Assembly (NCBI GenBank): GCA_016212795.1
Contig: JACRDT010000005.1
Span: 124,001 to 188,000, forward strand
Direction of reading: 5' to 3'
DNA from: Elusimicrobiota bacterium
GTDB lineage: Bacteria > Elusimicrobiota > Elusimicrobia > UBA1565 > UBA9628
Length of the DNA: 64,000 bases
The notes beneath the pieces are model-generated. The model made no database searches. It saw only the letters and a list, made by a program, of their open reading frames with translations, and was not told the origin of the DNA. Of the stretch, positions 25,260 through 33,568 are shown in pieces (positions within the stretch are counted from its first letter, which is position 1; every line of letters starts with the position of its first letter). A program made the position numbers and the translations under genes.

Positions 25260-27350
25260 ATGGACCAGGCCCAGCGACCTCCCGTTCCGACGCGCCGCCA
25301 TCGGGCCGCGCTCTGGGCCCTTGGACTGGCCCTCCTGCTCACCCCGGCCAGCGCCGCGGTCAACGGCCGCGGCGCGGCGGGCTCGCCCCCCCCTCCAGCG
25401 ACCTTCTTCGGTCTCAACGCCTTCGTCGCGCTCGACGACATCCGCCGCGACCTGTCGGAGCGGCTCGCCGGCCGCGGCGAGGCGGACTGGGATGCTCTCG
25501 AGAGCCGCCTCAAGGCCCTGGAAGAGAGGCTTGCCGACGGATCCATGCTCCCGGACGAGGCGGCAGGGCTGCGGCCCGAGATCGACAGGCTCCTTGCCGT
25601 CATCGCCCAGGCCCGGGGCGCGGTCGAGACCGCGGCCCTGCGGCTGGACCCGCGGCGCAACGCCGCCGGCGACGACGCCGGCCGGCTGCGCCTGGCCGCC
25701 GGGGACCCGTCCGCAGCCTCCCGGGTCTTCGACAACAACCGCTTTTTGGGCTCCGGCGCGCCGACCGCCGTGCCAGGCTCCACGGACGGCGGGCGCAAGC
25801 GCGTCCCGGTCTCGACGACCCGGCAAGGCAAGACCAAGGACATCGACCTCACCGTCCCCTCCCTCTCGCCGACCGACGGCCCGAAGACCGCCCGAGCCCG
25901 GGAGCCGGGCCGGCCCGAGGTCCAGGTCGTCACCAAGCGCATCATCAAGCTGCTCGACGGCGCCGGCAAGCTCCTCTCGTACGAGGTGGGCGTCTCCGAC
26001 CTCCTGCGCGCCGCCGACGCCAAGTCCCGGGCGGCGCTCGGCCGCGAGATCGCCTCCGAGGTCCTGCGGATCGCCGGACGCGCCGACCCCGGCGGCTCCC
26101 TCTCTTCGGCCCTGGCCGATTTCCTGCGCGACGTCCCCGACTACAAGCCCGCCGACGCCTCCGCCGTCCGCCTCAGCGTGGACGACAAGAACCACTACCG
26201 GCTCATCTTCGAGCGCGCAGGCTCGGGCCAGCGCATCCTCGTCGGGCAGTTCCTGCCCTCCTCCGCCGGCAAGCCCGGCCCCACGGCCTTCATCGTCATG
26301 GGCGCCATCGAGACGGACGCTGCCGGCCGCGCCCGCCAGGACCATCAGGGCTATTGGCGCGAGTACCTTGGGGGCGACAAGCGCCTCGAGTGGACCTCCA
26401 CCGACGAGAAAGAGCGGAAGGGCTGGGGCCCCTGGGCCCACGAGAACCAGCTGCGCGGCATCTGGCTCGCCGAGCAGTCCTGGACCGAGGGCCGCTGGCG
26501 CGAGGTGAAGAAGGCCCAGACCAGCGCCGTCACCGCCAAGGAAGGCCAGTCCTGGTTCGGCCGCGCCGGCGCCAAGCTCATGAAGGCGCCGGTCCTGGGG
26601 CCCACGCTCAAGTTCTGCGACGACGTGGCCGGCACGCTCTACACGGGCATCGTCGCCGTCCCCTCGGTCATCGGCGCCGCGGCGGGCTCCGACGCCCTGA
26701 GCCTGGAGGCGGCCGGCTCCTACGCCAAGAACCCCCTCATGAAGAAGCTCCTCGACGACAAGGGCTACCTCGACCGGCTCACTCCCGGCGCCCGCAAGGA
26801 GCTCTACGACAAGGTCCGAGAGAACCGGCTGACGGCCCTTCAGTCGCAGCCCTTCCCCATCCCGCCCGACCTGGCGCGCGACGCCGTGAACGCCCCCATC
26901 TCCGACAAGGAGGCCGTGCAGACCCTGAGCGACGGCTACGGCGCCGGCTCGTACGGCAAGAGGATCATCGCGGAAGGCATCCAGTCCACCGGTTGGAAGC
27001 GTGGGCTGCTGACCACGGCCGGGATCGTCACGGGCGTGGCGGAGAGCGTGGGGGAATCCTTCTGCAACCCCGTCATGTGGGCCATGCTGGGCGCGGGCCA
27101 CGTCGCCGCCGCGGTCAAGGGGAGCTCGTCCTTCGTCGCCGGCTCCACGGGCGCCCAGGCGGCCTTCACCGCCGCCAACGCCGCGCACAAGGTCCTGACC
27201 GTGGCCTGGTGGACGCCGTGGCTCCTCTCGGCGTCGGACAACGTCGGGAAGATGGTCCTGCTCACCGCGGAAGGCAAGTTCGACGACCGATACTACAAGA
27301 ACGTCAGCGAGCTCAGCGCCGACATCATCTACCTGTTCGCGGTTCCTTAG
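25260..27350 (+). CDS. Large exported protein of unknown function
   Basis: 696 residues with an N-terminal signal peptide (ALWALGLALLLTPASAA). A helical region follows (residues about 45-130), then a Pro/Ser/Thr-rich stretch, a folded beta-containing part with HYRLIFERAGSGQRILVGQF and DHQGYWREYLGGDKRLEWTS, and a C-terminal half with Ala/Gly-rich hydrophobic stretches (GTLYTGIVAVPSVIGAAAGS; NPVMWAMLGAGHVAAAVKGS; HKVLTVAWWTPWLLSASDNV) that could be amphipathic or membrane-inserted. I know no matching family. The start is chosen at ATG 25260, directly after a -10 box. The stop is followed within 2 bp by a hairpin repeat that may end the transcript. Confidence 0.65.
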   Translation: MDQAQRPPVPTRRHRAALWALGLALLLTPASAAVNGRGAAGSPPPPATFFGLNAFVALDDIRRDLSERLAGRGEADWDALESRLKALEERLADGSMLPDEAAGLRPEIDRLLAVIAQARGAVETAALRLDPRRNAAGDDAGRLRLAAGDPSAASRVFDNNRFLGSGAPTAVPGSTDGGRKRVPVSTTRQGKTKDIDLTVPSLSPTDGPKTARAREPGRPEVQVVTKRIIKLLDGAGKLLSYEVGVSDLLRAADAKSRAALGREIASEVLRIAGRADPGGSLSSALADFLRDVPDYKPADASAVRLSVDDKNHYRLIFERAGSGQRILVGQFLPSSAGKPGPTAFIVMGAIETDAAGRARQDHQGYWREYLGGDKRLEWTSTDEKERKGWGPWAHENQLRGIWLAEQSWTEGRWREVKKAQTSAVTAKEGQSWFGRAGAKLMKAPVLGPTLKFCDDVAGTLYTGIVAVPSVIGAAAGSDALSLEAAGSYAKNPLMKKLLDDKGYLDRLTPGARKELYDKVRENRLTALQSQPFPIPPDLARDAVNAPISDKEAVQTLSDGYGAGSYGKRIIAEGIQSTGWKRGLLTTAGIVTGVAESVGESFCNPVMWAMLGAGHVAAAVKGSSSFVAGSTGAQAAFTAANAAHKVLTVAWWTPWLLSASDNVGKMVLLTAEGKFDDRYYKNVSELSADIIYLFAVP

Positions 27351-27351
27351 T

Positions 27352-27400
27352 CACTCGCCTCCCCCGCGGGGAGGCGAGTAGCCGAGGGGGCATAGGCCGT
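27352..27400 (+). repeat. Hairpin repeat element, copy 1
   Basis: Left arm ACTCGCCTCCCC (27353-27364), loop CGC, right arm GGGGAGGCGAGT (27368-27379), then the conserved tail AGCCGAGGGGGCATA and GTTTCAT (to about 27400). It starts just after the stop of the 25260 gene and lies between convergent genes, so it may serve both as a terminator-like hairpin. The opposite strand reads MKRPMPPRLLASPRG. Two more copies flank the ygeY start. Confidence 0.88.
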
Positions 27401-27428
27401 TTCATCGGGATGCCGTCCCCCCGCGTCC

Positions 27429-28289
27429 TCATCTCTTCCGCTCGGCCCAGGGCGGGGTCTGCCACTTCTCCTCGGACTCGGGCAGCTTGCCGTCCTGCGC
27501 GTCCCAGATGCCCGAGCAGCCCCAGTAGACCTCCTCGGTGGACGGGGCGGAAGGGTCCTGCGAGCCCGTGGACAGGACGCCCCTCTTGGACCCGAGGAGC
27601 ATCTTGACCACCGAATACCCGGCCGTGATGCTGCAGTAGATGTTGGGGAAGCCCCGGACCACCCCGTTCTCGAGGTACTCGCAGTAGGAGAACAGGTAGT
27701 GGTCGGCGTTGCGCAGCGAGGTCGCGGTGCATCGCTCGCCTTCCTTGACGTAGTCGTCGGCCGCGCTCTTGGCATAGTTGCGCTCGAACATCGCCCGCGA
27801 GGAGGCGCCGCAGACGACGGCCTTCAAGGGCGCCCGGGGGGCCTTGGTCCCCTTGCTCTTGACGTCCTCCCAGACCCACCGCCGGACCAGCCGCATGATG
27901 CAGCCCTCGGTCGTGCGGAAGACCTTGATCCGCTTCTCCGGCTCGTCGCGCTCTGCCCCCTCCGCCTTCCTCAGGTCGGGCAGGTAGTAGGGCGGCGGGG
28001 CGATGCAGGACTGGCAGCGGCCCACCAGGGCCTTCTCCGCCTCGTCCATCGAGACGGTCTTGCAGGGCTCCTTCTGCTCGTAGCACGCCGTTGCCCAGTG
28101 CTGGTAGCGCCCCGCCGCGGTCGGCGAGGCCATCAGGGCGCCCGCGGGACCGAACGGGTTGTCCGCCGCGCACGCCTCGACCCACCGCACCGCCTCGACG
28201 GCCTTCTTCGGCAGGGCGGCCTCCTGGGGCGCGGGGGCCGCCGCCGCGCGGCCGGCTGACAACAGGAAAATGACGAGGATCGTGTTCAT
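27429..28289 (-). CDS. Exported cysteine-rich protein of unknown function
   Basis: 286 residues. It has a short signal peptide (NTILVIFLLSAGRAAAA, cleavage near AAA-P) and a mature part with about eleven cysteines, among them ACAADNP, TACYEQKEPCKT, GRCQSCIAPPPYY, EGCIMR, AVVCGASS, ERCTATS, SYCEY, IYCSI and WGCSG. The even spread suggests disulfides, so a periplasmic or outer-surface location. No enzyme motif is recognised. The box TAGACT (28301-28296) lies exactly 6 nt before ATG 28289, pointing to a leaderless transcript. It shares the intergenic region with the divergent M74 endopeptidase gene. Confidence 0.7.
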   Translation of the reverse strand: MNTILVIFLLSAGRAAAAPAPQEAALPKKAVEAVRWVEACAADNPFGPAGALMASPTAAGRYQHWATACYEQKEPCKTVSMDEAEKALVGRCQSCIAPPPYYLPDLRKAEGAERDEPEKRIKVFRTTEGCIMRLVRRWVWEDVKSKGTKAPRAPLKAVVCGASSRAMFERNYAKSAADDYVKEGERCTATSLRNADHYLFSYCEYLENGVVRGFPNIYCSITAGYSVVKMLLGSKRGVLSTGSQDPSAPSTEEVYWGCSGIWDAQDGKLPESEEKWQTPPWAERKR

Positions 28290-28295
28290 TGCCTT

Positions 28296-28301
28296 AGTCT
28301 A
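28296..28301 (-). promoter_or_regulatory. -10-like TAGACT 6 nt before the start codon
   Basis: TAGACT, six bases (AAGGCA), then ATG 28289. Confidence 0.45.
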
Positions 28302-28401
28302 TCACATTAGCCGGGGATTTCAAGGGTAGTACCAAAGTCCCATGAGGACCTGGGCCCTTGGACCCTGCTTCGCGCCTTGGGCCGGACCTAACCTATCCAT
28401 C

Positions 28402-29688
28402 ATGAGGCTAGGCCTGGTGGGCGCGATCCTCGCCGCGGCGCTGTCGCTCGAAGCGTTGGCGGCCGGCGTCTGCCACGCGGCCGGACTGCAGGAGCGGCGC
28501 GAGCGCGCCCTGAAGGTCCTCGGCGGCTGGCAAGCCGTGCTAGGCCGGGTCGACGACGAATCCGCCCGGGACAGGTCCTCCGTCCTTGCCGTCCTGAAGG
28601 AAGAGGTCGAGGCCGCGCGGAGCGCCGAGGAGCTCGACGAGGTCGAGACCCGCCTCCTGGCCTGGAAGAGGGCGGTCATGGCGCACTTCTTCCCGGGGAA
28701 CGCCCGCGCCCAGCGGGACCCGGACAGGATGCTGGCCGCCGTCGGCCGCGCCTGGGCCTCCCGGCAGCCCCGGAAGGTCGATTGGACCCGCGGCGATTCC
28801 CGGACTCGAGGCCGCCTCGAGGACGCCGCCGGGAACGGCGCCCTCGACGGGCTCTACACCGGAGGCGGGAACGGCCCGGCCGGCCCGCCCCGGTCGAAGG
28901 CGGACCCCGTCGCCCCCCTGTCCGACCCGGAGGGGCTGTGGGGCGGGCTGGAGCCGGCCACGGCGGTCCCGCCGCAGGACCCGGGGCCCTCCGACCCCGG
29001 CCGCCAGGACGACGCGGCCGGGCCCGCGGACGACTACGAGCAGGCCTTGAAGTTCATCGCGGCGCTCGAGGAAGAGAAGCGGCATCCCTCCGTCGCCGTC
29101 GGCCCGACCTCCAACGGGAAGCTCAAGTTCTCCATGGAGCTGCCGGTCGAGGGCTACGGCTACGCCCACCTGCACCCGGAGCGCCGGCGCAACTACGGCA
29201 CCGACAACATGGTCCTGGGCCTGATGTGGCTGGCCGCCAAGTTCCAGAAGGCGCACCCCGCCCACCCGGGGCTGCGCTACGGGGACCTCTCGGCCCGGGA
29301 AGGCGGGGAGGTCAGCGGCCACAAGACCCACGAGAACGGCCGCAACGCGGACATCCTCTTCCTGGCGGCCGACGCCGGCGGCTCGCCCGCGGACAACACG
29401 ACCTTCCAGCCGTTCGACCGCAACGGCGCGAGGGGCCGGCTGCGCTTCGACGCGGCCGGCAACTGGGACGTGATGGCCCTGGTCGCGGAGAACCCCTACT
29501 GGAAGGGGCACACCGATGCCGTCCTGGCCGGCGGGACTTTCCGCCAGCTGGTCCTGCGCCACGGCCGCCAGACCGGCGACAGGGAGAGAGTCGCGCAGGC
29601 CCAGTCGTTCCTGCGCGCCTTCGACGAGAACCACGACGACCACTACCACGTCCAGATAGGCGCCAACTACCGCCGCTCGGAACTTTGA
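28402..29688 (+). CDS. Penicillin-insensitive murein endopeptidase-like protein (M74/MepA type) with extra N-terminal domain
   Basis: 428 residues from ATG 28402, chosen because it begins a clear signal peptide (LGLVGAILAAALSLEALAAG). The C-terminal about 200 residues match LAS/MepA metallo-endopeptidases that cut D-Ala-mDAP crosslinks. GLRYGDLSAREGGEVSGHKT and HENGRNADILFL supply the HxxH...D zinc ligands (near residues 306-316), and NHDDHYHVQI supplies the second His pair. Residues about 30-105 form a helical domain (LKEEVEAARSAEELDEVETR then LLAWKRAVMAHFFPG) that also occurs in the lytic transglycosylase at 57.8-58.9 kb. A Pro/Gly/Asp-rich linker joins the two. Location: periplasm. The upstream 60 bp are GGNCC-rich. 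Confidence 0.85.
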   Translation: MRLGLVGAILAAALSLEALAAGVCHAAGLQERRERALKVLGGWQAVLGRVDDESARDRSSVLAVLKEEVEAARSAEELDEVETRLLAWKRAVMAHFFPGNARAQRDPDRMLAAVGRAWASRQPRKVDWTRGDSRTRGRLEDAAGNGALDGLYTGGGNGPAGPPRSKADPVAPLSDPEGLWGGLEPATAVPPQDPGPSDPGRQDDAAGPADDYEQALKFIAALEEEKRHPSVAVGPTSNGKLKFSMELPVEGYGYAHLHPERRRNYGTDNMVLGLMWLAAKFQKAHPAHPGLRYGDLSAREGGEVSGHKTHENGRNADILFLAADAGGSPADNTTFQPFDRNGARGRLRFDAAGNWDVMALVAENPYWKGHTDAVLAGGTFRQLVLRHGRQTGDRERVAQAQSFLRAFDENHDDHYHVQIGANYRRSEL

Positions 29689-29718
29689 GCGGCCCGGCGA
29701 AAGCGCGCCCGGGCACGG

Positions 29719-30234
29719 CTACTTCATGTTCACCGCCATCCTGCCGACGTTGAGCTCCGAGTAGAGCTGGAACTGCCCGGTGAGGACCGCGTTCTCGAAG
29801 GTCGCCAGGTTCTTGGCGCCGCTGAACATGGGCTTGTCGCCCGTCACGAGCATCCAATAGCCGTTGGCGAAGCGCCCGACCTTGTTCGGGTAGCTCAGGT
29901 TGCCGTGGTTGTAGGCGAATTTCGCGTTCAGCCCGCGGACCTTCCCGCTCTTGTCCACGGCCAGGTTGACGGTCTCGACGGCCGCTCCGCCGGCCATGAG
30001 GACATAGGTGACGAGCCCGGTGCCCGGGGGCTGGGCGTACTCGGGATCGACCAAGAGCTGTCTCGCGGGCCTTTCCAGCCCCATCGTCTCGGTGCAATGG
30101 GCGTGAAGCCCGGCATAGGCGCCCAGGGGATCCTCCGCCGTCATCCCGTAGGGAAGGGCGAAGAAGAACCGGTATCCCAGGTAGCCGACGCACGCGAGCG
30201 CCAGCGCCACGACGAACTGGCCGAGCAGCTTCAT
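29719..30234 (-). CDS. Signal-anchored protein of unknown function
   Basis: 171 residues. The N-terminal LGQFVVALALACVGYLGYRF is an anchor or signal peptide. The mature part contains HAHCTETMGLERPARQLLVD and a beta-rich region LVTYVLMAGGAAVETVNLAV then DKSGKVRGLNAKF, resembling small periplasmic binding or DUF-type domains, without catalytic signature. It starts 4 bp after the stop of the ferritin-like gene, so the two are co-transcribed and probably coupled. The function is unknown; a role tied to the ferritin-like partner is only positional inference. Confidence 0.65.
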   Translation of the reverse strand: MKLLGQFVVALALACVGYLGYRFFFALPYGMTAEDPLGAYAGLHAHCTETMGLERPARQLLVDPEYAQPPGTGLVTYVLMAGGAAVETVNLAVDKSGKVRGLNAKFAYNHGNLSYPNKVGRFANGYWMLVTGDKPMFSGAKNLATFENAVLTGQFQLYSELNVGRMAVNMK

Positions 30235-30238
30235 GCGT

Positions 30239-30649
30239 TCATCCCCTGCCTTCCTTGATCCCCTTGAGGTGTTCCAGGACGCTCGCGAGGTGCTCCCTCT
30301 CTTCGCACAGGATGCCCTTGACGAGCAGCCTGTCCCGGGGCTCCAGGGGGGAGCGCAGGAAACCCTCGTAGAAACGGATGGACGTCAGCTCCCGGTCCGC
30401 GTGGGTCTTGAGCGAGCCCTGGAGGGAATCGCTCGGCGGCAGGGGCTCGCGGGCCAGGCCGGCGAGCTCGCGCTGGGCGCCCATCCCGAACAGGACGTCG
30501 AGGTGCGCCCTCTCCTCGGCGGCGAACCGTTGGAAGGTGTCGGCGATGCGGTCGCCGCCGATGAGCTTCTTGTCGAACAACGCGGCTTCCCGCGCGTAGA
30601 GCTCGGCATCCGTGCTCTCCATGACGGCGGCTTCGAGGATGATATCCAT
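30239..30649 (-). CDS. Ferritin-like four-helix protein
   Basis: 136 residues, no signal peptide. The helices carry the paired carboxylate/His pattern of ferritin-like and rubrerythrin-like proteins: ESTDAELYAREAALF, RFAAEERAHLDVLFGMG (ExxH), LKTHADRELTSIRFYEGFL and ILCEEREHLASVLEHL (ExxH). So a di-iron centre is plausible. There is no rubredoxin-like CxxC tail. Such proteins oxidise or store iron or handle peroxide. The TATAAT box 30661-30656 lies exactly 6 nt before ATG. First gene of a two-gene unit. Confidence 0.8.
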   Translation of the reverse strand: MDIILEAAVMESTDAELYAREAALFDKKLIGGDRIADTFQRFAAEERAHLDVLFGMGAQRELAGLAREPLPPSDSLQGSLKTHADRELTSIRFYEGFLRSPLEPRDRLLVKGILCEEREHLASVLEHLKGIKEGRG

Positions 30650-30655
30650 TGGCTC

Positions 30656-30661
30656 ATTATA
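30656..30661 (-). promoter_or_regulatory. -10 box TATAAT 6 nt before the start codon
   Basis: TATAAT, six bases (GAGCCA), then ATG 30649 of the ferritin-like gene: the clearest leaderless-type promoter in the window. Confidence 0.6.
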
Positions 30662-30699
30662 CCACGGCCGCGCCGAACCGCTCCATCATATCCCCCCCT

Positions 30700-32376
30700 T
30701 CACCCAGCCGACGCCGAATACGCCGGCTGGTCCGAGTTGTAGGGCTTGAAGCTCCGCGCGGCCGAGTGCATGATCCGGCGGATGAGGTCCTTGCGGCCGT
30801 GGCCGAAGGTCCGGTAGAGGTGCATGAGCAGCTGGAGGTGCTCGGCGTCGAGCAGGGCCTCGCACCGGCGGGTGGCGTCGCGGAGGGCCTCCATGGAGCG
30901 CCGCATCTGCTTCGACTTCTCGCACCACGCGAGGCCCCCGACCTCGTCGAAGCGGTTCGTGTCGAACCCCAACTGCGCCGCCGGGCTCGCGGCGACGGCG
31001 TCCCACTCCCCGGGCTTGTCCTCCCGGCACAGCCGGATGCCGTAGCGCCCTGGGTCCATGTAGATGGGCGAGCGGTGATGGAGGAAGAACGGGTTGATGG
31101 TGAAGGCGTCGACGAAGGGCGCCACCTCCCGCAGGAACCCGGTCGTCTCGGCCACGTCGGCGTCGGTCTCGGTCGGCATCCCGGCGATGAGGTCGACGTG
31201 GTTCCAGATCCCGACCCGGTGGGAAGCCTCCAGCAGGCTCTTGATCCGGGCCTTCGTCGTCCCCTTCCGGATGTAGCGCAGCATGCGGGCGCTGCAGCTC
31301 TCGGCGCCCAGGACGAGCTTCACGCACCCCGCCCGGCGCATCGTCATCAGGAGGGCCTCGTCGAGCTCCCGGAAATTGGCGCAATCGGACCACAGCAGAC
31401 CGAGCCGCGCCGAAATCATCCGGCGGCAGAGCTCCTCGGCGAAGGCGTAGTCGTCGTTGAAGTTCGGGTTGATGAAGTGCACGCCGGTCACGCCCAGCTC
31501 CTTCAGGCGCCGGAGGTCCTCGATGATCGCGGCGACGCTCCGGCGGCCGAGATGGGGCTGGGTGGCGTTCGAGCAGAAGATGCAGCCCGCCCTGCACGTG
31601 GTGTCGAACCCGTAGAACACGACCAGTTCGCGCCCGGCGGAGGGGCGCCGGAGCAGGGCCCGCACCGCCGCCGAGCGGCAGTCGTAGCGGGCGAGCACCT
31701 CGGGCAGGGTGGTGCTGTAGGGCTCGAGGGGGTACCCCTGATAGTCCGGGCCGTCGCAGATGGGCCGCGGGGGCAGGACCATGCCGGAGTCGCGGACCTC
31801 CCGGCCGCGGCGCTCCAGCACGTGCGAAAGCCTGGCCTTGCCCCCCTCCAGACGCTTGACGAGGCGCAGGACCGCCGGCCCGCCGTTCAGGTAGAACGCC
31901 CAGTCGAACGGAGGGAACCGGCGCAGCAGATCCCGATAGACCTCGCGGGAGATGCTGTCCATCCCGATCGCCGCCTTCGCGGGCCGCCGGGCCTTCAGCG
32001 CCCGCGCCAAGAGGGCGCCGACGCGCACGGGGAAGAGATCGCCGGAATGATCGACCAGCGTGACCCCGAGGAGATCGGGCTCGCCCATCGCGGCGAGCTC
32101 GAGGAGCTCGCCTTCGAGCGCCTCGTAGCGGCGCGCGGCGGCGCGCGGCGCCTTGCCCGCGAGATAGCCTTCCAAGCCGGCCCCATCGCGCAACAGCGGG
32201 GACGCCAGGGGGCCGACGCCGCGGTCCCGATGATAGATGACGTCGAGGTCGACGATGCGGACCTCGTGCCCCGCCGGCCGCAGCAGGTTGGCCAGCACCG
32301 CGAGGCTCAAGCTCGGCATCGGGAAGGGCTCCATGTGCCGGGCCGCCGCCGGCGGGTAGAGCAGCGTGATCCTCAT
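30700..32376 (-). CDS. B12-binding-domain radical SAM protein
   Basis: 558 residues. The N-terminal about 190 residues start MRITLLYPPA and PSLSLAVLANLLRPAGHEVR then IVDLD, the usual opening of cobalamin-binding radical SAM proteins, though the DxHxxG motif of base-off B12 binding is not evident. The radical SAM core has CRAGCIFC (CX3CX2C) near residue 256, the strand GVTGVHFINPNFND, and VKLVLGAESCSARMLRYIRK, DLIAGMPTETDADV as the later strands. Families of this kind methylate or rearrange carbon centres. It is the last gene of a four-gene unit and begins 13 bp after the SPASM-like gene. The substrate is unknown. Confidence 0.85.
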   Translation of the reverse strand: MRITLLYPPAAARHMEPFPMPSLSLAVLANLLRPAGHEVRIVDLDVIYHRDRGVGPLASPLLRDGAGLEGYLAGKAPRAAARRYEALEGELLELAAMGEPDLLGVTLVDHSGDLFPVRVGALLARALKARRPAKAAIGMDSISREVYRDLLRRFPPFDWAFYLNGGPAVLRLVKRLEGGKARLSHVLERRGREVRDSGMVLPPRPICDGPDYQGYPLEPYSTTLPEVLARYDCRSAAVRALLRRPSAGRELVVFYGFDTTCRAGCIFCSNATQPHLGRRSVAAIIEDLRRLKELGVTGVHFINPNFNDDYAFAEELCRRMISARLGLLWSDCANFRELDEALLMTMRRAGCVKLVLGAESCSARMLRYIRKGTTKARIKSLLEASHRVGIWNHVDLIAGMPTETDADVAETTGFLREVAPFVDAFTINPFFLHHRSPIYMDPGRYGIRLCREDKPGEWDAVAASPAAQLGFDTNRFDEVGGLAWCEKSKQMRRSMEALRDATRRCEALLDAEHLQLLMHLYRTFGHGRKDLIRRIMHSAARSFKPYNSDQPAYSASAG

Positions 32377-32389
32377 CTCGGCGCGCCTG

Positions 32390-33568
32390 TCATGGGACGG
32401 ACGGGCCGGCCGAGGCGGGCAGCGCCCCGCCCCGCGGGATGCCGGGGACCCAGACGTCGCCGAACTTCTCGTGGTAGTGCTTCCAGACGCCGCCGCACTT
32501 GCGCTCGTAAGCGCACCCCCGGCACTTGGTGAGCAGGACCTTGTCGGTGATGGGGTTGGGCGAGATCTCCTCGCCGAGCCCGTCGGGCCCCCCTCCCTGG
32601 CCGAGCTTGCGCGTGACGAGCAGGGTCAGGGGCATGGACAGCTCGGCCACCAGGTCGGGGGAATCGACGAGGCAGTAGAGCATGTTGTAGAGCCTGAGCG
32701 TCTTGCCCTTCGCCCTGGCCCGGCGGTGCAGCTCCGGGACCAGCTCCATGAGCTCCTCCACCCGAAACGCCATCTCGTCCCAGTGGCGGCCCATGGACCC
32801 GCCGGGCGCCGCGACGGACAGCCAGACCTGGGTCACCTGGCGGAAGCCCGAGACGTAGTCCACGATCTTCGGCAGGTCCTTGAGGTTGCGGCGCACGACC
32901 ACGGTGTTGGTCCTGAGCTCGACCTTCCGAGGGGCGCTGTCCAGGTTCCGGAGAGCCCGGTCCATCCGCTTGAAGCTGCCCGGCCGCCGGGTCAGCGGGT
33001 CCTGGGAGGCGGGATCGTGGCCCTGCACCGTGACGAGCGCCCGGTCAAGGAACGGCAGGGTCCTCCGGGCGAACTCGGGGTCGGCGAGGTTGGCGCCGCA
33101 CGTGAAGATCTCCGTATGGTAGCCCAGCCTCTTGGCCATGTCCAGCACCATCCAGAACCGCGGGTAGTTGGTGGGCTCCCCGCCCGAGAACGTGACGCTC
33201 CGGATGCCTTGGCGCCTCTTAGCCAGCAGGACCGCGGCGAGCTCGGCCATCGCGAGGGGATGGGCGGCGAACTCGGTCATGGACTGGTCTTCGCCGCAGA
33301 AGACGCAGCGGTTCGGGCAGCGGAAGAACGGGTAGACCATGAGATGGCCGAAGGGGTTGCCCCTGACCTTGCGCAGCAGCGACGCCGCGACCGGCCCCGT
33401 CTCGAGGTCCTTCAGGATCGGGTCGTAGTCCACGTCGCCGCGGGCCGCGCCCTCCTTGATCGCCCAGGGGTCGTAGGCCTGCGCGGCCTTCTCGCCCCCC
33501 CGGACGATGTCCCAGTCGCCGAACGCCGCCGGCGAGAGGAACAGGTTGGGGCCGCCGCGCCGCTTCAT
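32390..33568 (-). CDS. Radical SAM protein with SPASM-like C-terminal cysteines
   Basis: 392 residues from ATG 33568, which overlaps the stop of the ABC gene (ATGA). The core has FFRCPNRCVFCGEDQS with CX3CX2C at about residues 84-91, then SVTFSGGEPTNYPRF (the GGEP SAM motif), TEIFTCGANLAD and FLDRALVTVQGHDPASQDPL, the usual order. The C-terminal LLTKCRGCAYERKCGGVWKH has three cysteines like a reduced SPASM/twitch cluster. Such enzymes often modify peptides or small precursors. It lies between the V4R/ABC genes and the B12-type radical SAM gene, with no recognisable precursor peptide. Confidence 0.87.
   Translation of the reverse strand: MKRRGGPNLFLSPAAFGDWDIVRGGEKAAQAYDPWAIKEGAARGDVDYDPILKDLETGPVAASLLRKVRGNPFGHLMVYPFFRCPNRCVFCGEDQSMTEFAAHPLAMAELAAVLLAKRRQGIRSVTFSGGEPTNYPRFWMVLDMAKRLGYHTEIFTCGANLADPEFARRTLPFLDRALVTVQGHDPASQDPLTRRPGSFKRMDRALRNLDSAPRKVELRTNTVVVRRNLKDLPKIVDYVSGFRQVTQVWLSVAAPGGSMGRHWDEMAFRVEELMELVPELHRRARAKGKTLRLYNMLYCLVDSPDLVAELSMPLTLLVTRKLGQGGGPDGLGEEISPNPITDKVLLTKCRGCAYERKCGGVWKHYHEKFGDVWVPGIPRGGALPASAGPSVP

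Noticed and set aside
27325..27420. Open frame starting MKRPMPPRLLASPRG on the minus strand at the hairpin repeat
   Set aside because: The same peptide arises from each antisense copy of the hairpin element, so it is best explained by the repeat and not by an independent gene.
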